From Rhodoferax sp. (GTDB lineage Bacteria > Pseudomonadota > Gammaproteobacteria > Burkholderiales > Burkholderiaceae_C), in NCBI GenBank assembly GCA_028292305.1, contig JAQGMQ010000353.1, positions 1 to 14,817 of the forward strand: a stretch of 14,817 bases of DNA. The letters are read 5' to 3'. Made by a program: the position numbers and the translations under genes. The notes beneath the pieces were generated by a model, which saw only the letters and a list, made by a program, of their open reading frames with translations, was not told the DNA's origin and ran no database searches. Position 1 is the first letter of the stretch. Every line of letters begins with the position of its first letter. Positions 1 to 5,963 of this stretch are shown here, piece by piece.

Positions 1-1
1 C

Positions 2-664
2 GCTTTTGAGCGCAACTTGCAGGGCACGGGTGCGAGCCGCCGTCTCCGCATCACCGGCCGTACCCCCGGCATCGTCTACGGCGGTGCCAACCCGTCGACC
101 AACATCGAGCTGGACCACAACGCTCTATGGCACGCCATCAAGAAGGAAGCCTTCCACGCCAGTATTCTGGACATGGAACTGAATGGCACCGTGAGCAAGG
201 TCCTGCTGCGCGACGTGCAAATGCACCCGTACAAGCAACTGATCCAGCACATCGACTTCCAGCGCGTTGAAGCCAACACCACGCTGACCATGAAGGTGCC
301 ACTGCACTACAGCGGTGAAGAAGAATCGTCGGCCTTCAAGGTCGACCATTGCCTGATCACGCACGTGCTGACCGAATTGCAAGTCACCTGCCTGCCAGCC
401 GACCTGCCTGAGTTCATCGCCGTCGACCTGACCACCCTGAAGAAGGGCACCTCCCTGCACGCCAAGGACATCACCTTGCCCAAGGGCGTGACCGCGCTGA
501 TCCGCGGCAAGGAAAACCCGGTCCTGGTGTCCGTGGTCTCCAAGGCCGAAGAAGTGGAACCGGATCCAGCAGCTGTTGCAGCCGCTGCCGCTCCCGCCGG
601 CAAGGGCGGCGCCAAGCCCGCTGCCAAGACGGCTCCTGCCGCCAAGACGGCCGCCAAGAAGTAA
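2..664 (+). CDS. rplY: 50S ribosomal protein L25/general stress protein Ctc (5' end outside window)
   Basis: L25 binds 5S rRNA in the large ribosomal subunit; this is the long Ctc/TL5-like form, with an N-terminal 5S-binding domain and a C-terminal beta domain. The frame is open from base 2 and reads AFERNLQGTGASRRLR, followed by GKxPGIVYGG-type residues. This is the usual L25 start region minus a few residues, so the real start codon lies upstream of the window and the TTG at 17 is an internal Leu codon. Next come the 5S-domain segment (HASILDMEL, LLRDVQMHPYKQLIQHIDF) and the Ctc domain (VPLHYSGEEES through about VLVSVVSK). The protein ends in a low-complexity Ala/Lys/Pro tail with repeated AKTA units, common in betaproteobacterial L25. 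About 220 residues are visible. In many proteobacteria rplY lies between prs and pth, and pth does follow here. The family call is secure; only the 5' end is missing. Confidence 0.97.
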   Translation, partial: AFERNLQGTGASRRLRITGRTPGIVYGGANPSTNIELDHNALWHAIKKEAFHASILDMELNGTVSKVLLRDVQMHPYKQLIQHIDFQRVEANTTLTMKVPLHYSGEEESSAFKVDHCLITHVLTELQVTCLPADLPEFIAVDLTTLKKGTSLHAKDITLPKGVTALIRGKENPVLVSVVSKAEEVEPDPAAVAAAAAPAGKGGAKPAAKTAPAAKTAAKK

Positions 665-681
665 GCTTCTTTGCGCGTACC

Positions 682-709
682 AAAAGGCTCGCTTCGGCGG
701 GCCTTTTTT
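682..709 (+). terminator. Rho-independent terminator after rplY
   Basis: A run AAAAGGC, a TTCG-capped GC-rich hairpin (GCTCGC paired with GCGGGC, allowing one mismatch or wobble) and GCC followed by six T bases lie 18 bases after the rplY stop. The A-run and T-run flank the stem, which would also make it work to some extent on the other strand. It should separate rplY from pth, although read-through is possible because pth shows no obvious promoter of its own. Confidence 0.85.
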
Positions 710-768
710 ATGGCCCTCCGCAGCCGGCCCACCCCGTAGCCTGAAACGCGAAACCGGATAATCACGCC

Positions 769-1407
769 ATGATCAAACTGTTTGTCGGCCTGGGAAACCC
801 GGGACCTGAATACGAAGCCACCCGCCACAACGCCGGCTTTTGGTGGATCGAAGCGCTTGCCGAGGCATTGAAGGTGCGCCTCGTGCCCGAGAAGACGTAT
901 TACGGCCTGGCCGCACGCACCACGGTGGCGGGCGAAACCCGCTGGCTGCTGGAGCCGCAGACCTTCATGAACGTGTCCGGGAAATCGGTGGCGTCGCTGG
1001 CCAAATTCTTCAAGATCCTGCCGTCGGAAATTCTGGTGGCCCATGACGAGCTCGACATCGTGCCCGGCCAGGTCAAACTCAAGTTCGGCGGCAGCCACGC
1101 GGGCCACAACGGCCTGCGCGACATCCACGCGCAACTGGGCAGCGGCGACTACTGGCGGCTGCGCCTGGGCATCGGCCACCCGGGCGTCAAGGACCAGGTG
1201 CTGCATTGGGTGCTGAAGAAGCCGTCGCAGGAACATCTGCAGGCGATCGAAGAAACGATCGACCGCACACTGAAGGCGCTGCCCGAGCTGCTTTCTGGCG
1301 ACATGGAAAAAGCCACGATGCTGATCCACACCACCAAGCCGCCGCGGCCGAAGCCACCGAAGCCGGTGGCACCGCCGGCCACCGACGACGCCGCGCCCGC
1401 CGCCTGA
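769..1407 (+). CDS. pth: Peptidyl-tRNA hydrolase
   Basis: Cytoplasmic enzyme that cleaves the ester bond of peptidyl-tRNA released from stalled ribosomes and so recycles tRNA. All residues of the bacterial Pth active site can be placed at E. coli numbering: N10 and H20 in the GLGNPGPEYEATRHNAGF block, N68 in PQTFMNVSGKS, D93 in AHDELD, and H113/N114 in GGSHAGHNGLRDI. The RLRLGIGHPG motif follows. Length is 212 residues against roughly 190-200 for the family. The excess is a Pro/Lys/Ala-rich C-terminal tail from about residue 189 (PPRPKPPKPVAPP and on), probably disordered. The ATG at 769 is chosen because the protein then begins exactly at the conserved MIKLxVGLGNPG; its Shine-Dalgarno sequence is weak. 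The gene follows rplY after a terminator and is convergent with the ferredoxin gene, with a 9-base gap. Confidence 0.98.
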   Translation: MIKLFVGLGNPGPEYEATRHNAGFWWIEALAEALKVRLVPEKTYYGLAARTTVAGETRWLLEPQTFMNVSGKSVASLAKFFKILPSEILVAHDELDIVPGQVKLKFGGSHAGHNGLRDIHAQLGSGDYWRLRLGIGHPGVKDQVLHWVLKKPSQEHLQAIEETIDRTLKALPELLSGDMEKATMLIHTTKPPRPKPPKPVAPPATDDAAPAA

Positions 1408-1416
1408 CCAGTCACG

Positions 1417-1710
1417 TCAGCCGGCGTTGGCTGGCGGCGTGCTCGGCGCGGTTTCCACCTTGATCTCCGCCTGCAGGCGCCGGTATTTCTGCCACAGCGT
1501 TTCCTTGTCTTCGACAAACGCCGGGTTCACCGGGATGCACGACACCGGGCACACCTGCACACACTGCGGCTCGTCGAAGTGGCCCACGCATTCGGTGCAT
1601 TTGTGCGGGTCGATCTCGTAGATCTGCGGGCCGAGGTAGATCGCGTCGTTCGGGCACTCGGGCTCGCACACGTCGCAGTTGATGCATTCGTCGGTGATGA
1701 TCAGCGCCAT
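1417..1710 (-). CDS. YfhL-type 2[4Fe-4S] ferredoxin
   Basis: Small cytoplasmic electron carrier with two 4Fe-4S clusters. Starting at MALIITDECINCDVC, the protein is 97 residues. The first cluster motif is CINCDVCEPECP (CxxCxxCxxxCP). The second is CTECVGHFDEPQCVQVCP, carrying the insertion between the second and third cysteines that marks the YfhL/Allochromatium-type ferredoxins. A further C-terminal segment ends in a helix (ETLWQKYRRLQAEIKVE). The frame is open 13 codons further upstream, but the start at 1710 is supported by a GAGGAA Shine-Dalgarno six bases before it and by family alignment. The gene lies convergent to pth and divergent from the amidase gene. It is probably a housekeeping ferredoxin unrelated to the neighbouring catabolic genes, although supplying electrons to the molybdenum hydroxylase system cannot be excluded. 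Confidence 0.95.
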   Translation of the reverse strand: MALIITDECINCDVCEPECPNDAIYLGPQIYEIDPHKCTECVGHFDEPQCVQVCPVSCIPVNPAFVEDKETLWQKYRRLQAEIKVETAPSTPPANAG

Positions 1711-1909
1711 GCCGCGTTCCTCAAGGGCAAACGCCGATCCACCGCGCAAGCGGTCGTGGCAAAAAGAGTCGGAAGCGCGTTCATGGCCCGATTATCCCCG
1801 CCCCGGCCCGCCCTTGGTCCGATCAGGGAAAAGCCGCAGCACCCACACCGCGCCGCCGGCTGCGGCACACTCGGCTCCTCACCTCCTCACACGCCCCGGC
1901 GCCATACCG
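1711..1909. other. Divergent intergenic region between ferredoxin and amidase genes
   Basis: This 199-base gap must hold the promoters of two genes pointing away from each other. A perfect 5-bp hairpin with a 4-base loop (ACCGC/GCGGT, 1741-1754) lies in what would be the ferredoxin leader. I could not identify convincing -35/-10 pairs for either direction. The amidase start at 1910 has no clear Shine-Dalgarno. Confidence 0.4.
1717..1722 (-). promoter_or_regulatory. Ribosome binding site of the ferredoxin gene
   Basis: On the minus strand GAGGAA sits six bases upstream of the ATG at 1710. It decides the start: the longer open frame up to 1749 would add 13 residues that are not part of the ferredoxin fold. 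Confidence 0.7.
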
Positions 1910-3313
1910 ATGTCCGACCTGCACGACCTGCCCGCCCACACCCTGCTCGCCGCCTACCGCCAGAAGAGCCTGTCGCCCGTCGAGGTGACGCAGGCGGTGC
2001 TGCGCCACATCGAACGCTGGGAACCGAGCCTGCACGCGACCTACCTGCTGCGGCCCGAAGCGGCGCTGGCGCAGGCCCGCTCGTCGGAGGCACGCTGGAT
2101 GAAGTCGGCGCCCTGCGGCCCGCTGGACGGCGTGCCGACCACCCTCAAGGACAACATCGCCACCCGCGGCGACCCGATGCCGCTGGGCACCGCCGCCACC
2201 TCGCTGGCCCCCATGGCCGATGACGCACCGCCCGCGGCCCGCTTGCGCGCGGCCGGCGCGGTCATCGTCACCAAGACCGCCATGCCCGACTACGGCATGT
2301 TGTCGTCCGGGTTGTCGTCGTTCCACCCGCTCGCGCGCAACCCCTGGGACCTGCGCAAGACCCCGGGCGGCTCGAGCGCAGGCGCCGGTGCGGCGGCGGC
2401 CGCGGGTTACGGCCCGCTGCACATCGGCACCGACATCGGCGGCTCGGTGCGCCTGCCGGCGGGCTGGTGCGGTGTATTCGGCCTGAAGCCGAGCCTGGGC
2501 CGCATCCCGATCGACCCGCCCTACACCGGCCGGGCCGCCGGCCCGATGACGCGCCACGTGGCCGACGCGGCGCTGATGATGCGGGTGCTGTCCCAGCCTG
2601 ACGAACGCGACAGCATGAGCCTGCCGTTCCAGTCCATCGCCTGGGACCACTTCGACGGCGGCGTTGAAAAACTCAAGGGCCTGCAGATCGGCCTGCTGCT
2701 CGACGCGGGCTGCGGCCTGCCGGTGGAGCCCGAGGTGCACGCCGCCATCGTCGCCGCCGCGCAGCTGATGGAGCGCGCCGGCGCCGTCGTCACCCCGCTG
2801 GCGCCGTTCATGACGCCGGCCCTGCTGGACGGCATGGACCACGCCTGGCGCATGCGTTCCCACGTCGACCTGGCCGCCCTGCCCCCCGAAAAACGCGAAG
2901 CCGTGCTGCCCTACATCCGCGCCTGGGCCGACAGCGTGGCGCATTTCAGCGGGCCGGAAACCTTTGCGGCCTACAGCCAGTTCCACGCCACCCGCGTGGC
3001 CACGGTGAAGGCCTGCCTGCCATTCGACTACGTGATCTCGCCAGTGGCGCCCGTGCCGGCCTTCGACGCCGAACTGCCGTCGCCCACCAACGACCCGCTG
3101 CGCGCCATGGCCCACATCGGCTTCACCGTGCCCTACAACATGTCGGAACAACCGGCCGCTTCGATCAACTGCGGCTACACCACGGGCGGGCTGCCGATCG
3201 GCCTGCAGATCGCGGGCCAGCGCTTCGACGACCTCGGCGTGCTGCAGGTGGCCCGGGCTTTCGAGCTGATGCGCGCGCCACAGCGGCCCTGGCCGTCGCC
3301 CGCGCCGGCCTGA
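1910..3313 (+). CDS. Amidase-signature family amidase
   Basis: Hydrolyses a carboxamide to acid and ammonia (or amine) through the Ser-cisSer-Lys triad of the amidase signature family, related to GatA, AtzF-type and nylon-oligomer hydrolases. The triad is visible: K80 in TTLKDN, cis-Ser S155 in the PGGSSAGAG loop, and nucleophile S179 in GTDIGGSVRLPA, with the usual 24-residue Ser-Ser spacing. The conserved GVFGLKPSLGRIP follows, and near the C-terminus INCGYTTGGLPIGLQIAG closes the fold. Length is 467 residues, normal for the family. The start is set at MSDLHDLPAHTLLAAYR, the typical N-terminus; the frame stays open upstream into the ferredoxin gene, but that stretch is not amidase-like. There is no GatB/GatC partner nearby, so a GatCAB role is unlikely. 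It is convergent with the racemase gene (18-base gap) and next to a catabolic operon, suggesting a degradative amidase. The substrate is unknown. Confidence 0.92.
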   Translation: MSDLHDLPAHTLLAAYRQKSLSPVEVTQAVLRHIERWEPSLHATYLLRPEAALAQARSSEARWMKSAPCGPLDGVPTTLKDNIATRGDPMPLGTAATSLAPMADDAPPAARLRAAGAVIVTKTAMPDYGMLSSGLSSFHPLARNPWDLRKTPGGSSAGAGAAAAAGYGPLHIGTDIGGSVRLPAGWCGVFGLKPSLGRIPIDPPYTGRAAGPMTRHVADAALMMRVLSQPDERDSMSLPFQSIAWDHFDGGVEKLKGLQIGLLLDAGCGLPVEPEVHAAIVAAAQLMERAGAVVTPLAPFMTPALLDGMDHAWRMRSHVDLAALPPEKREAVLPYIRAWADSVAHFSGPETFAAYSQFHATRVATVKACLPFDYVISPVAPVPAFDAELPSPTNDPLRAMAHIGFTVPYNMSEQPAASINCGYTTGGLPIGLQIAGQRFDDLGVLQVARAFELMRAPQRPWPSPAPA

Positions 3314-3331
3314 CCAACCGCAGGCAAGCCG

Positions 3332-4072
3332 TCAGCGCCCGAACTGCGCGGCCAGCGCATCGCCGACGCCGCTCATCTCGCGCTGCGGCAGGCGCGCATA
3401 ACTGCCGGCACGCGGCTTGACGGGCCGCAGCGCCGCCAGCAGCTCGGCCTGGCGCACGCCACAGCTGACGCCGTCGAGCACGGGCACGTCGATCCGGTCT
3501 TGCAGGCGCGCCGGCACGCCCGCCATCACTGCGCCGGTGAGCACCACCACCTCGGCGTGGTCTTGTGTCACCAGCGACTGCGCTGCCGCAACCGTCAACG
3601 CATCGGCCTGGCTCTGGTCGCCGGCCGCATACGGTGCATTGCTTTCCACCACGCGCCAGCCGGCCACGCGCCGCTGCAGCCCGTAGCTGCGCACCAGTTC
3701 CTGGTAGATGGGCAGGACCCGCGCACCGAACACCACCACGCCGATCTGACCGCCGAGCATGCAGGCCGTGAGCAGCGCCGCCTCGGTGATGCCGACCACC
3801 GGGATGTCGAGCATCTCGCGGGCCGCGCGCAGCGCCACGTCGTACGAGACCGCGATGAGCACCGCATCGGCCTCGTGCGCGTGCCGGGCCAGCAGGTCGA
3901 CCGTGGCGTGTTCGGCCACCGCCAGCTCGGTGCGCGTGCCGATGACATGCGCACCGAACAAGCCGTTCAAAGCGGTGATGTCGGTGCCCGGCGCGGCCAC
4001 GGCCCGCGCCGCATCGGCGATCTTGGCGGTGACGAAGGCCGAGGTATTGGAATTGACGATCAGCAAGCGCAT
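3332..4072 (-). CDS. Aspartate/glutamate/hydantoin racemase-superfamily protein
   Basis: A 246-residue protein that starts MRLLIVNSNTS, the hallmark of the hydantoin/allantoin racemase branch (ILVINPNTS type). Classical members use two cysteines, one on each side of the substrate, for proton transfer. Here the second is present (C204 in LDGVSCGVRQAE). At the first position, where relatives read IACFxDPGL, this protein reads IAVSYDVAL (residues 73-81), so the cysteine is replaced (V75, with S76 beside it). C104 in LTACMLGG is elsewhere. GITEAALLTACMLG and IGVVVFGARVLPIYQELV match the family. The start is supported by GGAG six bases upstream (4078-4081, minus strand). It may therefore be a racemase of altered mechanism, an isomerase or a decarboxylase; arylmalonate decarboxylase is a known one-cysteine member of this superfamily. 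The gene is divergent from the amidohydrolase operon and probably shares its control region. Confidence 0.88.
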   Translation of the reverse strand: MRLLIVNSNTSAFVTAKIADAARAVAAPGTDITALNGLFGAHVIGTRTELAVAEHATVDLLARHAHEADAVLIAVSYDVALRAAREMLDIPVVGITEAALLTACMLGGQIGVVVFGARVLPIYQELVRSYGLQRRVAGWRVVESNAPYAAGDQSQADALTVAAAQSLVTQDHAEVVVLTGAVMAGVPARLQDRIDVPVLDGVSCGVRQAELLAALRPVKPRAGSYARLPQREMSGVGDALAAQFGR

Positions 4073-4186
4073 GGTGGCTCCGGTAGGTTGAAATCATCGG
4101 TGGGTGACAGCGCAGCCGCGAAGGCAGGTGGCGGCGGAACCATCCAACGCATTGCGCACCACATCGGCTTTCGCCTCACCAATAAC

Positions 4187-4208
4187 GTGCAGAATTATTT
4201 AACTGCAC
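4187..4208. promoter_or_regulatory. Perfect inverted repeat, candidate operator
   Basis: GTGCAG and CTGCAC form a perfect 6-bp inverted repeat around a 10-base spacer made only of A and T. A third half-site TGCACG at 4217-4222 pairs with CGTGCA at 4186-4191 as a wider inverted repeat, and an 8-bp palindrome ATTTAAAT lies at 4210-4217. The arrangement between two divergent genes suits binding by a dimeric regulator. No regulator gene is in the window, so its identity is unknown. Confidence 0.5.
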
Positions 4209-4225
4209 CATTTAAATGCACGCAA
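4197..4225 (-). promoter_or_regulatory. Possible leftward promoter for the racemase gene
   Basis: On the minus strand TTGCGT (4220-4225) and TTAAAT (4197-4202) are 17 bases apart and resemble -35 and -10 boxes (3/6 and 4/6 matches). The -10 would lie inside the spacer of the inverted repeat at 4187-4208, so a bound regulator would block it. This is a weak match and is offered only as a candidate. Confidence 0.3.
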
Positions 4226-4251
4226 GTCATTGATTCTAAATAAAATTATCT

Positions 4252-4281
4252 TTGACAAATTGAATACCATCTTAGTACATT
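4252..4281 (+). promoter_or_regulatory. Sigma70-like promoter of the amidohydrolase/TRAP operon
   Basis: A perfect -35 box TTGACA (4252-4257), an 18-base spacer and TACATT (4276-4281, 4/6 match to TATAAT) lie just upstream of the amidohydrolase gene, in DNA that is about 25% G+C against well over 60% around it. Transcription would start near 4288. The short distance to the start codon at 4328 fits a single main promoter for the operon. Confidence 0.6.
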
Positions 4282-4289
4282 TAGCACAC

Positions 4290-4331
4290 ATGACGTTCTA
4301 CATTTCGAAGCGCGGAGTCACTCTGCCATGA
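4290..4331 (+). CDS. Possible 13-codon leader ORF ahead of the amidohydrolase gene
   Basis: ATG at 4290 opens a 13-codon frame (MTFYISKRGVTLP) whose TGA stop (4329-4331) overlaps the ATG of the amidohydrolase gene at 4328 as ATGA. If transcription starts near 4288, this ATG would sit almost at the 5' end of the mRNA, as in leaderless messages. It has no Shine-Dalgarno. Such an overlap could couple translation of the downstream gene, but an ORF this short can arise by chance. Confidence 0.25.
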   Translation: MTFYISKRGVTLP

Positions 4332-5857
4332 CGCCGCCCACCCCCGCCCAAACCTTGATCGTGCGCCACGCCCGCGTGCTGGCCCTGGACGACGCGGGCC
4401 ACGACTGGGCCGACGCGGACATAGTCATCCACGGCGGACATATCGCCGCCATCGGCCCGGGCGCTGCCGCCGCGTGGGCCGGGCCGGTCGACCGCAGCAT
4501 CGACGCGCAGGGGCTGCTGGCGATGCCGGGCCTCATCAATGCGCACTTCCATTCGCCAGGCAACTTCATGAAGGGCAGCCTGGAAGGCATGCCGCTCGAA
4601 CTCTTCATGCTGTACGAGGTGCCGCCCCTGGCCAGCTCGGCCACCGGCGACGAAGCCATCGCCCAGGCCGACCGCCTGACCTACGTGCGCACCCTGCTCG
4701 GCGCGGTCGAGATGCTGCGCCGCGGCATCACCACCGTGCACGACGACGCTTACCATGTGCCGCTTGTCACCACCGGTGGACTCGACGCCATGCTGCAAGC
4801 CTATGCCGACGCCGGCATCCGCGCCACGGTGGCGATCGACCAGCCCAACATCGTCGAATACGACAAGTACCCTTTCCTGCGCGAGCTGCTGCCGCCCGAT
4901 GAAATCGCCCGCATGGACGCCGCCCCGCTGCAGAACGAGGCCGAGCTGCTGGCCGCTTACGGCCACCTGATCGACCGCTGGCACGGCGCCGCCGGCGGGC
5001 GGCTGCGCGCGGCCGTGTCGTGCTCGGCGCCGCAACGCGTCACGCCGAGCTACTTCCGCGCCTTGTCGGCCTTGTCGCGCGCCCACGACCTGCCGTTCAA
5101 CATCCACATCCTGGAGACGCGGCTGCAGCGTGTGCTGGGGCAGGAGGTGTTTGGCGAATCGCTCGTCAAATACGTGCACCGCCTGGGCCTGCTCGACGAA
5201 CGCATGATGGTGATCCACGCGATCTGGGTCGACGACGAAGACATCGCGCTGCTGGCCGCATCGGGCTGCACCGTGGCCCACAACCCGGTGTGCAACCTGC
5301 GCCTGGGCAGCGGCATCATGCCCTGGCGGAAGCTGACCGACGCGGGCGTGCCGCTGTGCCTGGGCACCGATGAGATGAACACCGACGACACCACCAACCT
5401 GTGGGCGGTGGCCAAGCTGGCCGGCATGATCCATTCCCTCGCCGACGCTGATTCGGCGCGCTGGCCGCAGGCGCGCGAGGTGCTGCACGCGGCCACACGC
5501 GGCGGCGCGCGGGCCATCCGCCGCGAAGGCGAGTTGGGCCAGCTCAAGGTGGGCTGCGTGGCCGACCTGTGCCTGATCGACCTCGACACGCATGCCTTCA
5601 CGCCGCTCAACGACCTGCAGCGCCAGCTCGTCTATTGCGAATCGGGGAGCTCGGTGCGGATGACCATGGTGGCGGGGCGCATCGTGTGCGAGAACGGTCA
5701 GGTCAACACCATCGATGAGCGTGCGCTGCGCGCCGAAGCACGCGCGCTCAACGCCAGCCTGCAGGCCGCGGCGGCCAGCCAGTCCGGCGACGCCGAGCGC
5801 CTGGCCCCGTACTACCGCGCGATGCTGGCCCGCGCGCAGGCCATTGCCATCGGCTGA
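4328..5857 (+). CDS. Metal-dependent amidohydrolase/deaminase (COG0402, TrzN/SsnA/guanine deaminase-like)
   Basis: A 509-residue enzyme of the amidohydrolase superfamily in the branch that removes amino, chloro or similar groups from heterocycles (guanine, S-adenosylhomocysteine, pterins, s-triazines). Visible elements are an N-terminal beta-sandwich (LIVRHARVLALDD), the metal motif HxH as H73 and H75 in GLINAHFHSPGNFMKG, H260 with E263 in NIHILET, H297 in MVIHAIWVDDED, TVAHNPVCNLRLGSG, and the catalytic Asp D348 in LGTDEMNTDD. The C-terminal sandwich returns with GQLKVGCVADLCLIDL. The set of ligands is complete, so it should be active with one divalent metal ion in the cytoplasm. The start is backed by GGAG at 4314-4317. 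It is the first gene of an operon with a TRAP transporter and a CinA-like protein, which implies catabolism of the imported compound. Substrate not assignable from sequence. Confidence 0.9.
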   Translation: MTPPTPAQTLIVRHARVLALDDAGHDWADADIVIHGGHIAAIGPGAAAAWAGPVDRSIDAQGLLAMPGLINAHFHSPGNFMKGSLEGMPLELFMLYEVPPLASSATGDEAIAQADRLTYVRTLLGAVEMLRRGITTVHDDAYHVPLVTTGGLDAMLQAYADAGIRATVAIDQPNIVEYDKYPFLRELLPPDEIARMDAAPLQNEAELLAAYGHLIDRWHGAAGGRLRAAVSCSAPQRVTPSYFRALSALSRAHDLPFNIHILETRLQRVLGQEVFGESLVKYVHRLGLLDERMMVIHAIWVDDEDIALLAASGCTVAHNPVCNLRLGSGIMPWRKLTDAGVPLCLGTDEMNTDDTTNLWAVAKLAGMIHSLADADSARWPQAREVLHAATRGGARAIRREGELGQLKVGCVADLCLIDLDTHAFTPLNDLQRQLVYCESGSSVRMTMVAGRIVCENGQVNTIDERALRAEARALNASLQAAAASQSGDAERLAPYYRAMLARAQAIAIG

Positions 5858-5886
5858 GCCACCGCGGTTGCAACTTGGAACACTTC

Positions 5887-5924
5887 GTGCTTTGTGAGAA
5901 GCACACGCCAGTCACCAGGCTGGC
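5887..5924 (+). repeat. Two small stem-loops between amidohydrolase and dctP-like genes
   Basis: Two adjacent inverted repeats lie in the 106-base gap: GTGCTT/AAGCAC with a 6-base loop (5887-5904) and GCCAG/CTGGC with an 8-base loop (5907-5924). There is no T-run, so they are not ordinary intrinsic terminators. They could protect or process the mRNA upstream of the highly expressed binding-protein gene. Confidence 0.35.
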
Positions 5925-5953
5925 GCCGCATCCACCGATTCACCCCATTCACC

Positions 5954-5958
5954 GGAGG
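5954..5958 (+). promoter_or_regulatory. Strong ribosome binding site of the DctP-like gene
   Basis: A full GGAGG lies five bases before the ATG at 5964. It is the strongest site in this operon, as expected for a periplasmic binding protein needed in excess over the membrane subunits. Confidence 0.7.
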
Positions 5959-5963
5959 TTTCC

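Noticed and set aside
17..19. TTG as start codon of the L25 gene
   Set aside because: The frame stays open to base 2 and the residues before it (AFERN) belong to the conserved L25 N-terminus, so it is an internal Leu codon.
1679..1909. 77-residue N-terminal extension of the amidase
   Set aside because: It overlaps the ferredoxin start and reads as non-conserved basic/proline sequence; the amidase fold starts at 1910.
1823..3151. 442-codon minus-strand frame opposite the amidase
   Set aside because: Antisense shadow of a gene with complete catalytic triad; low-complexity composition.
4298..5593. 431-codon minus-strand frame opposite the amidohydrolase
   Set aside because: His/Gln/Arg/Ala-rich antisense shadow; it would also run into the control region of the real operon.
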